This document shows, piece by piece, positions 1 through 8,622 of a stretch of DNA of 64,000 nt. The notes under the pieces were generated by a model, which was not told the DNA's origin, ran no database searches, and saw nothing but the letters and a program-made list of their open reading frames with translations. The position numbers and the translations under genes are program-made. Position 1 is the first letter of the stretch, and each line of letters begins with the position of its first letter. This DNA comes from Paenibacillus sp. IHBB 10380 (GTDB taxonomy: Bacteria; Bacillota; Bacilli; Paenibacillales; Paenibacillaceae), in NCBI RefSeq assembly GCF_000949425.1, contig NZ_CP010976.1:3348001-3412000 (forward strand), in the 5' to 3' direction.

Positions 1-265
1 TACGAAATAATTCAGGAAGGATGCCGATACACGAGGGTGATTCTTCAACATAAAATGTTGGATTATTCGCATTGATGTTAGCCCAAGTATGCGTAGGGAG
101 AACAAGTAACCCATCTTTCATATATTCTTCCAACACATTGAGCACAGTATCGGCTCCTCCCTCTACCTCTCCCAAGCTTTTTAAAGACGAGTGAACAAGA
201 ACGACCCCTTGTTGATTAATTCCCATGTGATGCAGTTGTTCCAAAAGACTAATGTGCGTATGCAT
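1..265 (-). CDS. AAC(3)-family aminoglycoside N-acetyltransferase-like protein, partial
   Basis: This is the N-terminal 88 residues of a gene whose 3' part lies outside the window. The translation carries the family's opening signature: a VLVHSSLKSLG strand, an EGGADTVLNVL helix, then LLVLPTHTW and SPSCIGILPELFR. In this family these residues shape the acetyl-CoA and substrate site that acetylates the 3-amino group of 2-deoxystreptamine aminoglycosides. Chromosomal members such as YokD-like proteins often lack a proven resistance role, so the substrate is an inference. The ATG at 263-265 has a GGAGG about 13 bases upstream, slightly far. A Fur-box-like palindrome lies some 190 bases upstream, and an APH-like kinase gene is the next gene. 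Confidence 0.85.
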   Translation of the reverse strand, partial: MHTHISLLEQLHHMGINQQGVVLVHSSLKSLGEVEGGADTVLNVLEEYMKDGLLVLPTHTWANINANNPTFYVEESPSCIGILPELFR

Positions 266-377
266 AATTCAATATAAACCTCCATATAGTTGCTTCATTC
301 TATGAAGTTAAGCTTACATGTCTATTTAACTTAGATCAACATTCTGTCATCCCATGTGTGAAAGATGCACCGTATCA

Positions 378-422
378 CTAAAATTTGTCCGAAAAATCCT
401 GTTCTTGTCCATTGAGTTCCAT
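378..422 (-). other. tiny ORF behind a Fur-box-like site, possible gene relic
   Basis: A 14-residue reading frame starting MELNGQEQ is preceded by a strong GGAGGACGGG ribosome binding site directly before its ATG (420-422). It ends after 14 residues. It sits between a Fur-box-like palindrome and the AAC(3)-like gene. It could be a leader peptide or, more likely, the start of a truncated iron-regulated gene. No function can be assigned. Confidence 0.25.
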
Positions 423-451
423 CCCGTCCTCCGCTAACATAACCATTAATC

Positions 452-470
452 GATAATAATTATCATTATT
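452..470. promoter_or_regulatory. Fur-box-like palindrome
   Basis: The 19 bases GATAATAATTATCATTATT match 16 of 19 positions of the classic Fur consensus. The site lies upstream of the tiny ORF and the AAC(3)-like gene, both reading leftwards, and downstream of the APH-like gene. Iron control of the leftward genes is an inference. Confidence 0.5.
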
Positions 471-511
471 GAACGACGCAACTCTCAATCAACATGTAGC
501 ATACCCTATGC

Positions 512-1426
512 TCATATTGTGTAGTTTGCCAAATACCAGTTCGGTACGTATGTACGAAATTCATCATACCAATTCAGAACATTTCCAGCTCGTTCCAGCA
601 TAATATCCACTTCCTCTTGTCCAAACGGAATCGCCCAGTGAATGCTTGAGAGTTGATTACTTGCTATATATAACGCCATTAATCTAAAAAACTGATCAGG
701 TACATCGTTATTAAAATATCCATTAATACGACCCGATGCGAACAATCCACTTAGGCTTGCATCCCACGTAATACGATTAAATTCCTCCCATGGGTCTCCA
801 TCATCCACTCTATTAAAATCAATGATACCCAGATCACTTGAATTTGTAACAATCATATTTCCGACATGATAGTCACCATGTTGAAATGACACAGAGCGGT
901 TTTCTAATAGATATCGATTATGTTCAACAAAGTTGATTATTGATTCTGCTCCCTTTAAATGAATACCACATGCTTTATAATTGGTTATATATTTGTCTAT
1001 TTTGAGATTATAAACTTCTGCCCACGACATTTGATTGTTCTCCGCCGGAACTCTATGTATTTTTCTTAATACTTCTCCTGCTTTAACTCCAAGTCGATAC
1101 TGATCAGTTTTGCTTATTGTAGGGATAACATCTTTGGCATCTTCCCCCTCGATCCAAGTAAGTAAGGAATATACGGACTGGCCGTTATTACAAATTCCAA
1201 AATCAATCGGTCGGGACATCAAAACATCAATATGATCAAGCTTTTTTAAATATTCAAATTCCCATTTCTTCTTCTCGTATTCGGATATATCCGACATTCT
1301 AAGCAACAATTCTCTGCAGTCCATAGCTTGAATATAATATTTCTTGTCATTTGACCAACCTTTATTAACCTCCTGCACTATGTTCCATGCACAGGAATCT
1401 GCTATTTCATTAAACATTTTATTCAT
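512..1426 (-). CDS. APH-family phosphotransferase (aminoglycoside/homoserine kinase-like)
   Basis: A 304-residue protein kinase-like fold enzyme that would transfer ATP phosphate to a small-molecule hydroxyl. The catalytic loop HGDYHVGNM (about residues 181-190) and the metal-binding IIDFNRVDDGDPWEEF (about 200-216) are both intact, as in aminoglycoside phosphotransferases and macrolide kinases. The N-terminal lobe carries the expected YYIQAMD strand. The substrate cannot be read from the sequence; chromosomal Paenibacillus copies may act on antibiotics or on cell metabolites. It is followed on the same strand by the AAC(3)-like gene, so the pair resembles a drug-modification locus, although roughly 250 bases and a Fur-like site separate them. 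Confidence 0.85.
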   Translation of the reverse strand: MNKMFNEIADSCAWNIVQEVNKGWSNDKKYYIQAMDCRELLLRMSDISEYEKKKWEFEYLKKLDHIDVLMSRPIDFGICNNGQSVYSLLTWIEGEDAKDVIPTISKTDQYRLGVKAGEVLRKIHRVPAENNQMSWAEVYNLKIDKYITNYKACGIHLKGAESIINFVEHNRYLLENRSVSFQHGDYHVGNMIVTNSSDLGIIDFNRVDDGDPWEEFNRITWDASLSGLFASGRINGYFNNDVPDQFFRLMALYIASNQLSSIHWAIPFGQEEVDIMLERAGNVLNWYDEFRTYVPNWYLANYTI

Positions 1427-1511
1427 CTGTTATACCTCCCCAGATTCGTTCGGCATTAATCGAACACCACTTGTTGAATTCTATCCTTGCCATTATCCGT
1501 GATTGTACAAA

Positions 1512-1541
1512 AGCAGCTCAAGTCTAAAAGACTGAGCTGCT
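1512..1541 (-). terminator. Rho-independent terminator of the 5'-nucleotidase gene
   Basis: AGCAGCTCA-AGTC and GACTGAGCTGCT pair with one bulged base around a short loop. On the minus strand the stem is followed by TTTTGT. It lies about 10 bases beyond the stop codon of the upstream gene. Confidence 0.8.
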
Positions 1542-1552
1542 CTCATACAAAA

Positions 1553-3796
1553 TTATTTTAACATATCTACATATTCACCGTACACATAGCCAGTAGACCC
1601 GTTATAAGAAACCTTCAACCAACCATACTTCGTTCCTAGCACTTCCAAAACAGTACCCTTCGGCACCGCCATATATATTTTCGCCGTTGAGGAAGCTTCG
1701 GCACGAACATTCAAGAAGTATGCTGTTACCTTAGCTTGATTCGTAACGACCGATCCCACTGGTGGTTCTGGTTCTGGTTTCGGTTCTGGTTTTGGCTCCG
1801 GTTTAGGCTTCGGTTCAGGATTAACTTCTTCTTGTCGAGTACTCGTTGCCGTCTTTATAGCCTCATTAAGCTTGTGATAGAACTCGCCTTTTGTCATAGC
1901 ACCTGCAGATAGGTCTGTACTCACCTTTGCTTTTTGAGACAATTCATCAATTTCTTTTCGAGTAATCATATCTAAAATGTTAATTGAAGCTACATTGGTG
2001 TATTTACCGTCATCCGTTTTGGGAATCTCCAATACGCCTGTGTTAATAAGCTCAATTACATCTGCACGTTCAGGTGAAGTAGTATCAACGCCTGTAATTT
2101 TCCAATTTTCTTGAACTTTAGGCTCGTATACACCATTTTTTTCTTCCTTCAGGTAAGCAATTGCACGATTACGAATGGTTCCATCTATTTCACCAAATGC
2201 TTTTACATCCTTTGAAGACCAGAGCTGTTGGAATTTCCGCCCTTCGAGTGCTCCTCCCTTTGCTTTAAGAGCTTCCATCCGGTATGCATTCATTCCCAAT
2301 TTGATAGTATCATCAGATTTGATGGAGGTTCCATCCATTTTTCTCAAATTTGTAATCCGACTGCCATATGGCTTCGTTAAGTCAATTTCATATTTGACGC
2401 CACCAAAAAAATCATTAGTACTGTACTTGGAAGCACGTCTTATCTTATCAAAACTAACTGTTACATCACCTGGTCGAGTCGAGTTAAAGTAGCCTACTGC
2501 CCATTCCATGTAATCTTTCAGATCTTTACCCGTTACTTGGTAAACTGTAATTTCACCGAGAGCGAACTGATAGTTATAAGCAATATCCTTTTTCTTGATG
2601 GGACCTACATCCAACCGCGCCTTATCGTTATCAATCTGATGGGAAACTACATCCGCTTTGCTGTAATGCAGCATAACATCGTTAAAAAAGTCTGATAACG
2701 GAGTTTCCTGAATTTGTACAGTAGGGATGCCGTCAATCTCATTCTTAGGTACAAGGTTCATTCCTTTAAGTTGTGCCACTTCGATATTGGCATTTTCTCT
2801 TGCGAACTCATGATACGGCTGCAATGTAGATTCCAATGCCGGATCCGATAATGCAGTTGTTCCATCCTCAGCTTTAACAGGTAATGCAGCCGCTTGCTTA
2901 TCCTTAAGGACTACTTTATCACCTTGCTTCGTGAATGTAAGGTCTATACGAGAAATATGAGTTCCGTATTTATCCGGTTCGACAATTAAAACACCGTTCA
3001 CTGTATCACCCTTAACAAGCTTGTGCATATGACCTGCAAAAATAGCAGCCAACTCCGGGTTCGCATTGGCGATATCTTTTACACCAGTACCTGGGACACC
3101 ATTCTCATTCTCCAGCCCCATATGCATAAGCCCAATCATTACATCTACTTTACCTTCTAATTCCTTGATAGCTTTTTTCGTTTCATCTACAGGATTCTTG
3201 AATACAAGCCCGTCTACATGATCAGAGCCTTTCTCAAATTCAGCCGTCATGGGAGTATCCATTCCAATAACCCCAATCTTTATCCCTGCTTTTTCAATAA
3301 TGGTATACGCAGGCATGAATCTTTCACCATTGTCCTTATAGATGTTCCCTGCCAGCATTTGGCCTTTATACTGAGAGGTAATTTTCTTAAACACGTCCAT
3401 TCCAAAATTGAATTCATGATTGCCCATCACCCAGGCATCATAATTCATTTCATTCATAGCTACCATCATTGGAGACTTGGGTTGGTCATTAAATAATTCC
3501 GCCGAATTATCCTGAATCATATCCCCTGCATCGAGTAAAATCGTATTTGGGTTTTCTCCACGAACTTTCTTGATGATTGTAAATAATTGCGTTAAACTCC
3601 CACTTGGATTGGGACCGTCCAACGCATAATCCCATGGCATGAAGCGTCCATGAATATCCGACGTACCTAAAATGGAAATCCGTGTGTCTTCATTTGCCGA
3701 TTCAGCCGCTTCTACCGAAACTGGGAGGGAAGTGACAACGCTTCCAAATAATAATAAAGCAGCAACAGTTAAACACCATTTTTTCTTAGCCTTCAC
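1553..3796 (-). CDS. secreted 5'-nucleotidase / 2',3'-cyclic phosphodiesterase with SH3b domain
   Basis: A 747-residue exported bimetal phosphoesterase that would release phosphate and nucleosides from extracellular nucleotides. I chose the GTG at 3794-3796, not the longer frame starting at 3877. An AAAGGAGAG site sits just upstream of it, and the protein then starts MKAKKKW followed by a hydrophobic signal peptide ending near VEAAE. Metal-binding motifs of the calcineurin-type domain follow: GTSDIHG (about 44-50), DAGDMIQDN, MGNHEF and AGHMHK. A 5'-nucleotidase C-terminal domain fills the middle. A Pro/Glu/Lys repeat linker then leads to a C-terminal bacterial SH3 domain (about the last 60 residues), which probably binds the cell wall. 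The gene is monocistronic with its own terminator. Confidence 0.92.
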   Translation of the reverse strand: MKAKKKWCLTVAALLLFGSVVTSLPVSVEAAESANEDTRISILGTSDIHGRFMPWDYALDGPNPSGSLTQLFTIIKKVRGENPNTILLDAGDMIQDNSAELFNDQPKSPMMVAMNEMNYDAWVMGNHEFNFGMDVFKKITSQYKGQMLAGNIYKDNGERFMPAYTIIEKAGIKIGVIGMDTPMTAEFEKGSDHVDGLVFKNPVDETKKAIKELEGKVDVMIGLMHMGLENENGVPGTGVKDIANANPELAAIFAGHMHKLVKGDTVNGVLIVEPDKYGTHISRIDLTFTKQGDKVVLKDKQAAALPVKAEDGTTALSDPALESTLQPYHEFARENANIEVAQLKGMNLVPKNEIDGIPTVQIQETPLSDFFNDVMLHYSKADVVSHQIDNDKARLDVGPIKKKDIAYNYQFALGEITVYQVTGKDLKDYMEWAVGYFNSTRPGDVTVSFDKIRRASKYSTNDFFGGVKYEIDLTKPYGSRITNLRKMDGTSIKSDDTIKLGMNAYRMEALKAKGGALEGRKFQQLWSSKDVKAFGEIDGTIRNRAIAYLKEEKNGVYEPKVQENWKITGVDTTSPERADVIELINTGVLEIPKTDDGKYTNVASINILDMITRKEIDELSQKAKVSTDLSAGAMTKGEFYHKLNEAIKTATSTRQEEVNPEPKPKPEPKPEPKPEPEPPVGSVVTNQAKVTAYFLNVRAEASSTAKIYMAVPKGTVLEVLGTKYGWLKVSYNGSTGYVYGEYVDMLK

Positions 3797-4012
3797 GATG
3801 ACTCTCCTTTGTTGTATTGGATTACCGTACACGCTAACTATATACGGCTTGCCCTCGATAGGATATGTACTACACATTCTCTATCCATTCGGGACATAAT
3901 CATTCTATAATATAAAATGTAATTTAGATATATTATTCACTCCATATCTCACAATTCTAATACTATTTCTATCTTAACTAGCTTATTAAACAAAAAAATA
4001 AGTGACAAGAAA

Positions 4013-4039
4013 AAAGCTCAAGCATATGATTTGAGCTTT
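4013..4039 (-). terminator. Rho-independent terminator
   Basis: AAAGCTCAA and TTGAGCTTT form a 9-bp stem around a 9-base loop, followed on the minus strand by TTTTTCTTG. It ends the glucosaminidase-like gene at 4147. The rest of the 3797-4146 gap is AT-rich promoter sequence for the nucleotidase gene, with no gene seen in it. Confidence 0.75.
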
Positions 4040-4146
4040 ACCTCGATAATCATCACCTAGATTATCCGTATAGTCTATTTTTAAAGATACACCTATATCC
4101 TATAACTTCTAACCAAACCTCAGTCTCCTTATACTATCTACTGTAA

Positions 4147-5253
4147 TTACGCAGGCCACTCAAAGGATTCATCTTCAATCTCTCTCTTCATCTCATCGAA
4201 GAACCAAGTGACTCCCTTCCACCAATTCGGGTCCTCGGCATAGGTTCGGTTTAGCCATTGGATCGGTTGACTCCCTCCTGGACGCCTACTGCTAATATTA
4301 GCTACCGTCTTCGCTGCAATGTTAGCTGAAGACGCAATCGTTGTGTTGTAGCTCTCCCAGCTGCCAAATACGTTAAAAGGATTATTCGCTATTTCTTTTA
4401 CACTTTTATGATCTTTTGATACGAATCCCTGCTCTTGTCCAGTAATGGCAAAAAGCAAGAGAGGGTGAATATCGTATTTCTTCCCGGCTTCCACAATCTC
4501 AGACAAATACGGTTCCTCGGCTAAAATGGAGTTCCTATCCCGCAAATATTGCTTCAGACGCTTCGTATCTATAGAAACATATTTGAGCCCCGTAGGGATT
4601 CCATCGACTGGTTGCGGTTCCTCGTTATCATTAATTATGGGTTGCAGTATATTTATCGGATCTGCATATGATGCGGGTGCAGGTGACTGTTGATCCAGTG
4701 GACGGATCAGCACGCACAAGAGAACAACCGCAAAGAAACACGCAATCGTAATAGATATCCTTCGATTGAACCATTTTTTGTTCCTTAATGGAACAAAAGG
4801 CTCACTGGCAACCGCAAGCTCCCTACAGACACTCCGGCCTTGTTCATCCCATTCCTGCACCAACGCTTGAAATGAGACTGTAGGCAATAGTTGCTGAGAC
4901 CATCGAAGAAGGATGTTTCGAACCATCTCTTCCTGTACAGGAAAAGTAGTTCTGCTGCTCACCCATACAACTAACGACGATAACAGATCCTCTTTGCTCA
5001 AATCCAGAGACATACAATGTTGAAGCACATCATCCGCCTGAATAACGAGAGAGTCTCTATGCTTTATAAGAAGCTCGTAGCAAACCTGCTTCTTCACCTC
5101 GTCTGGAAAAGAAGGTAGACGGCTCTCAATAATCCGATGCACCGCATCGGCTAATATAGATGCCCGTTGCTTCGGATCAAGACTATGGTGCTTGTGTTCA
5201 ATATAATGCTTCAGCCGTACAATTTCCCCACCAGATAAAACATACTCTTGCAT
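4147..5253 (-). CDS. membrane-anchored glucosaminidase/lysozyme-like protein
   Basis: A 368-residue protein with a cytoplasmic N-terminal half (about 1-165), one membrane segment (about 168-187, ISITIACFFAVVLLCVLI) and an external C-terminal domain. The external part (about 240-365) resembles the lysozyme-like endo-beta-N-acetylglucosaminidase fold: KKYDIHPLLLFAITGQEQGF with a candidate catalytic glutamate, then NNPFNVFGSWE and the SSANIAAKTVANI helix. Such enzymes cut the glycan strands of peptidoglycan. The long N-terminal region resembles nothing I can name. The start codon is uncertain because only a weak TAGGG precedes the ATG. Activity is inferred from the fold. Confidence 0.65.
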   Translation of the reverse strand: MQEYVLSGGEIVRLKHYIEHKHHSLDPKQRASILADAVHRIIESRLPSFPDEVKKQVCYELLIKHRDSLVIQADDVLQHCMSLDLSKEDLLSSLVVWVSSRTTFPVQEEMVRNILLRWSQQLLPTVSFQALVQEWDEQGRSVCRELAVASEPFVPLRNKKWFNRRISITIACFFAVVLLCVLIRPLDQQSPAPASYADPINILQPIINDNEEPQPVDGIPTGLKYVSIDTKRLKQYLRDRNSILAEEPYLSEIVEAGKKYDIHPLLLFAITGQEQGFVSKDHKSVKEIANNPFNVFGSWESYNTTIASSANIAAKTVANISSRRPGGSQPIQWLNRTYAEDPNWWKGVTWFFDEMKREIEDESFEWPA

Positions 5254-5359
5254 CCCTATGATCCCAGCCCATCCTGATGTTCAGTTAGAGAACGATCCCC
5301 TATGAAAATAATTCCACATCCAGGCTGGAATATCCTTCTTAGATGCATAAGCAAATCGA

Positions 5360-5587
5360 TTAAAACAAAAATTCTTGCATCAAAATATTGTTAAAATGAA
5401 ACTCTAGCATCTCTCCAACATCTGGATGAATACCGTTCCTCTCTAAATATTGTCCATTGGTGTATGCCGCTAATGTCTTACGCCAGAAATTTTGCGCTCT
5501 TGGATTTCGTTCCGTAGGATTGGTCTGCAGCGCCCAATTTCCACGAAATTGAGCCAACACTTGCCGTGCTGCTAAAACTATTGACAT
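5360..5587 (-). pseudogene. C-terminal relic of a GNAT acetyltransferase
   Basis: The 75 residues match the C-terminal part of a GNAT N-acetyltransferase: GNWALQTNPTERNPRAQNFWRK is the usual last strand and helix, followed by YTNGQYLER. The N-terminal acetyl-CoA-binding half is missing. Reading upstream of the ATG in the same frame meets a TAA within two codons, and neither other frame shows the missing half. There is no good ribosome binding site. This is a truncated remnant rather than a working enzyme. Confidence 0.65.
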
Positions 5588-5748
5588 ATCTTATTGTGCC
5601 GGGGGGCAGTCATAGGCCACACATGCTAAGAGAAAGTCCGATCTATGTAGATGATTCAATTCTTCAATTTTTGAATAAACATCCTATTCCCTAACGGTAA
5701 ACCTCATATCTGCTTAATCTTCCACGCAGTTTATTATTTTTAGAGGTT

Positions 5749-6663
5749 TCATTCATTAGAGGCATGCTCCAATTGCCCAATAATGCCAGCCAATTGTCTG
5801 GTTAGATAAGGCGAAACGTCTCCAATTTCGGATACTGCTTCTAGCAGCGCAAAGGTGGGCCCGCCCCATGGGCCTTGTGGATCGAATACTTGCCGGCCGA
5901 TTCGCAAGCCTGCTGCTTCGATATAGCTGTTCAGTCGTTGAATTCCTTCATTAAGCAGGTCGGCCGGCAGCGGTTTGTTCCTGCGCCGGGACCATTCTAC
6001 CAAGAAGGACATGCCGCGCAATATATCATATTCAAAAAACCTTGGAAAGCAAGGCTTCAGCCATTCCATATCGATGATGTGCCCATTTTGTTTGGAACAT
6101 ACAAGACGATGTTCAATCAAATAACGTGCGCCTTGATCCAAGAAAACGGCTTCCTGCGCAGTAAATGCGCGGTTCGTATACCACAGAATAGCCTCAAGTG
6201 GAGGCAGTGTTGAAACGATAGAACTCTTATTAGAATGAGTATAAGCTTCCGGATCGCAGTTCAGTCCGCCATCAGGCAGCTGATGCTTTAAGAACCATTC
6301 GCGAATCCAAGGCAGCTCCTTGTCCAAATCACAGCCATAGGCCATCAAAATCATATAGTACACGGCAAGCTCACAATGACAGCAATCCATCTTCATTCTA
6401 TCGGTTTCACTTATTGGATGGTCGTCGGCGGATATGATGAAGGTGGGCCAGGTTTGAGCTTTGAGCAAATATTTGGCTCTGGCAATAGCAGACTCGGGAA
6501 TTTGTTTCACTTCCCCCATTTCATAAAGAGCTGCCATATGCCACCAAGTTCCATCCCATTTTCTACGGCTGTCCTCGCAACGATCCATAGCCAAATCTGG
6601 AGTAGATTCAAGAAATCGTATAGATCCTTCGATTGCATAACGAATATTTTGATTTGTTTCCAT
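5749..6663 (-). CDS. alpha/alpha-toroid (prenyltransferase/terpene cyclase-like) protein
   Basis: A 304-residue soluble protein made of repeated helix pairs. Several repeat units carry the W-x-x-x-x-QLPDGG-type turn seen in squalene-hopene cyclases and prenyltransferase beta subunits: KWDGTWWHM near 36-44, WFLKHQLPDGGLN near 128-140 and FDPQGPWGGPTF near 262-273. The length is about half that of squalene-hopene cyclase and no DXDD acid motif is visible, so a cyclase reaction should not be assumed. A clean AAGGAGAT site precedes the ATG. It stands alone, with the GNAT relic downstream and a 438-base gene-free region upstream. Function unknown. Confidence 0.7.
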   Translation of the reverse strand: METNQNIRYAIEGSIRFLESTPDLAMDRCEDSRRKWDGTWWHMAALYEMGEVKQIPESAIARAKYLLKAQTWPTFIISADDHPISETDRMKMDCCHCELAVYYMILMAYGCDLDKELPWIREWFLKHQLPDGGLNCDPEAYTHSNKSSIVSTLPPLEAILWYTNRAFTAQEAVFLDQGARYLIEHRLVCSKQNGHIIDMEWLKPCFPRFFEYDILRGMSFLVEWSRRRNKPLPADLLNEGIQRLNSYIEAAGLRIGRQVFDPQGPWGGPTFALLEAVSEIGDVSPYLTRQLAGIIGQLEHASNE

Positions 6664-7101
6664 CTCGATATCTCCTTTTGTTTACCTCTACAAATTTAAA
6701 GAAAATAGCGTTTCCTCTGTCCACTTCGTAGTAACCAGCAGCTGAAATGCGCTCCCTCGTAATCATGCTTGGCAACCGGCGGCGGGCTGTCTTGTCTAGT
6801 GTAATTGTCTTTTGTCACTCGTTTTTACTAATCAAGCACTGATTCTGATAAGGATCCATGAACGCGTAGAAGGGTGAATGTCAAACAAATAAGTAGTATG
6901 ATGAAATGCTGATTCAGGTTGTCTTATTTTTTTGAAATCGCAGTTTTAACATATCTTTATCAATTATGCGGTAAATTGTTACAAAATGGAAGGTAGAAAT
7001 CATTGTTAATTGAATACCGTCACATCTCATCTATTTCTTTACGTTCCATCAATATCATACACTCCACATGTATGATGCTTACACTATGAACAACTCTCTT
7101 A
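6664..7101. other. gene-free intergenic region
   Basis: No convincing reading frame, RNA gene or terminator was seen in these 438 bases. The part next to 6664 must hold the promoter of the toroid protein gene. The part near 7100 joins the end of the MBL pseudogene. Confidence 0.5.
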
Positions 7102-7432
7102 TTAACGAACGATTGATTCCCCATCGGCTGGAACGAATATGTTGGCCGTGAGCCCCTTCTCTTCAATAAAGCTTGTCAATTAGTATCTTGGGAAAGCGCC
7201 TCGATCGCAACTGCATCGAAATGGTCGGGTGCAGGTGAGTCACAATGACTGCATCGGTCTGGACGATTTCCTCAACAGGAATCGGCAACTCGGCGGTCGG
7301 ATTGTTGACTTGGTTTGAAGTATTGGGAAAGGGTGGATAGACCCCTTTTGCTCCTAAAAATGGATCTATTAAAAAAGTCATGTTGCCATAGTTTAGAACC
7401 ATAGTCGCATTTCGTATTTGTCTGATCTTCAC
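7102..7432 (-). pseudogene. MBL-fold (UlaG-like) metal-dependent hydrolase with internal deletion
   Basis: The open frame from 7432 starts like a UlaG-type metallo-beta-lactamase-fold hydrolase (MKIRQIRNATMVLNYG, LIDPFLGAKG, then VIVTHLHP). Just at the metal-binding HxHxDH motif the frame breaks: the correct continuation DHFDAVAIEAL is readable one frame over. A short stretch later a third frame gives FIEEKGLTANIFVPADGESI and a stop at 7102, which matches the extreme C-terminus of the same family. So the front and the tail survive, and about 150 central residues are gone. The gene is dead. It is divergent from the neighbouring Lrp-type regulator, which may once have controlled it. Confidence 0.75.
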
Positions 7433-7549
7433 TGTGAATGCCTCCTTTTATAATCTTCTTCTATAGGATAATATTTAAAAAGAAAGTGGAACTATATAGA
7501 ATCATGTAAAACCGAAGAAATACTTGAATAATGAAAGAGGTTATCATAC

Positions 7550-7960
7550 ATGCTGGATCATACCGATAAACAAATTCTCGAAGAACTTAAAAATAATTCC
7601 AGAATTTCGATGAAAGAACTGGGAGAAAAAATTCATATGACTGGTCAGGCGACAGCTAACCGGGTGCTGAAATTAGAGGAAAGTGGAGTGATTGAAGGCT
7701 ATACGATTCATCAAAATCACATGAAAACGGGATACCCGGTCCATTCGTTTATAAACATTTATACGAAGAGCTTCGATCATAAACCATTCTTATCGTTTAT
7801 AGAAACTCAACACCCGTATATTGTAAATAATTTTAAAATTAGCGGAGAGGGATGTTATCTTCTAGAGTGCAGGTTCCCGTCCAACGAAGAGCTCGACAGG
7901 TTTTTAGGCGAATTAAACCATTATGTCAATTATAAATTGTCCCTCGTTATTAATTATTAA
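7550..7960 (+). CDS. Lrp/AsnC family transcriptional regulator
   Basis: A 136-residue regulator. Residues 1-50 form the AsnC winged helix-turn-helix (LDHTDKQILEELKNNSRISMKELGEKI, then ANRVLKLEESGVIEGYT). The rest is a ligand-binding alpha/beta ferredoxin-like domain, slightly shorter than usual. Members normally form octamers and answer to amino acids. An AGAGG site precedes the ATG. The gene diverges from the broken MBL hydrolase, the likely former target, so it may now act elsewhere or only on itself. Confidence 0.9.
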   Translation: MLDHTDKQILEELKNNSRISMKELGEKIHMTGQATANRVLKLEESGVIEGYTIHQNHMKTGYPVHSFINIYTKSFDHKPFLSFIETQHPYIVNNFKISGEGCYLLECRFPSNEELDRFLGELNHYVNYKLSLVINY

Positions 7961-8150
7961 TAAAAATAAAGCAGAAATTTGGCTAACTTCTTAGTGCTTG
8001 CCGCTGGATGCTTCAAAAATGTGCCTCCAATCCAGCTGATCTCCATAACATCTCGGCTGCGTTGACAGACGTTGTTCGAACTGCAAACTGCCTTAATGTT
8101 TGCGCTGGCCTTACACAGTCATCTATGAGCTTTCTGTTCAAACAAAAGAA

Positions 8151-8194
8151 GATAGCCAACCGCCTGAATAGACAGGTAGGGCTATCTTTTTTTT
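8151..8194 (+). terminator. Rho-independent terminator, plus strand
   Basis: GATAGCC and GGCTATC close a stem with partly paired CCGCCTG/CAGGTAG inside, followed by eight T residues. It is the first terminator downstream of the Lrp-type gene. The intervening 190 bases contain overlapping frames on both strands but no recognisable gene. Confidence 0.7.
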
Positions 8195-8251
8195 GGACTA
8201 TCCTTCGTATAATCAGTCTCAACTACCAAGTTCCACCCCAGTGGCAAATCT

Positions 8252-8440
8252 TCAAATGAGCGTGCTCTCTGGCGCTATCGGCGGACTTATTTCCAATTGT
8301 TCTGCCGGCGGTTCGATTTCAGGCAGCACGTTCGGCTTAATCTCGGGTTCAATATTCAGCGGCTTTGGTTCCGGAAATGCATCTGGCTTTACTTCGGGAA
8401 CGACTTTCAGAGGGATTTCAGTTGGAAAATCTTTTTTCAT
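8252..8440 (-). CDS. small proline/glutamate-rich protein
   Basis: A 62-residue protein built almost wholly of P, E, K, V and I, with recurring EIKP, EVKP and EPKP steps. It has no signal peptide or membrane segment. The start is the ATG at 8438-8440, because an ideal AGGAGGTGA lies 8 bases before it; the upstream in-frame GTG at 8449 would overlap that site. The strong ribosome binding site and repetitive in-frame composition support a real gene. I do not recognise a family. The repeats suggest an extended polyproline-like shape, perhaps spore- or wall-related, but that is a guess. Confidence 0.6.
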   Translation of the reverse strand: MKKDFPTEIPLKVVPEVKPDAFPEPKPLNIEPEIKPNVLPEIEPPAEQLEISPPIAPESTLI

Positions 8441-8622
8441 AACAGTCACCTCCTGTTATTTATTGTTAATGCCCACTCTAAACACCCCACTCATCTTTAT
8501 ATAACCAATTAAGGAGGCTACTATTCCAATGCATGACAATTTCAACAGAATCTAAGTTTCATGGTCAACAGTAGATATCTTTTATGCTTAGAGACATATC
8601 TCTGTAATAACAAGATATAATC

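Noticed and set aside
8008..8259. Overlapping frames on both strands of about 70-80 residues downstream of the Lrp gene
   Set aside because: Neither has a ribosome binding site, both run through a terminator hairpin, and no family resemblance was seen.
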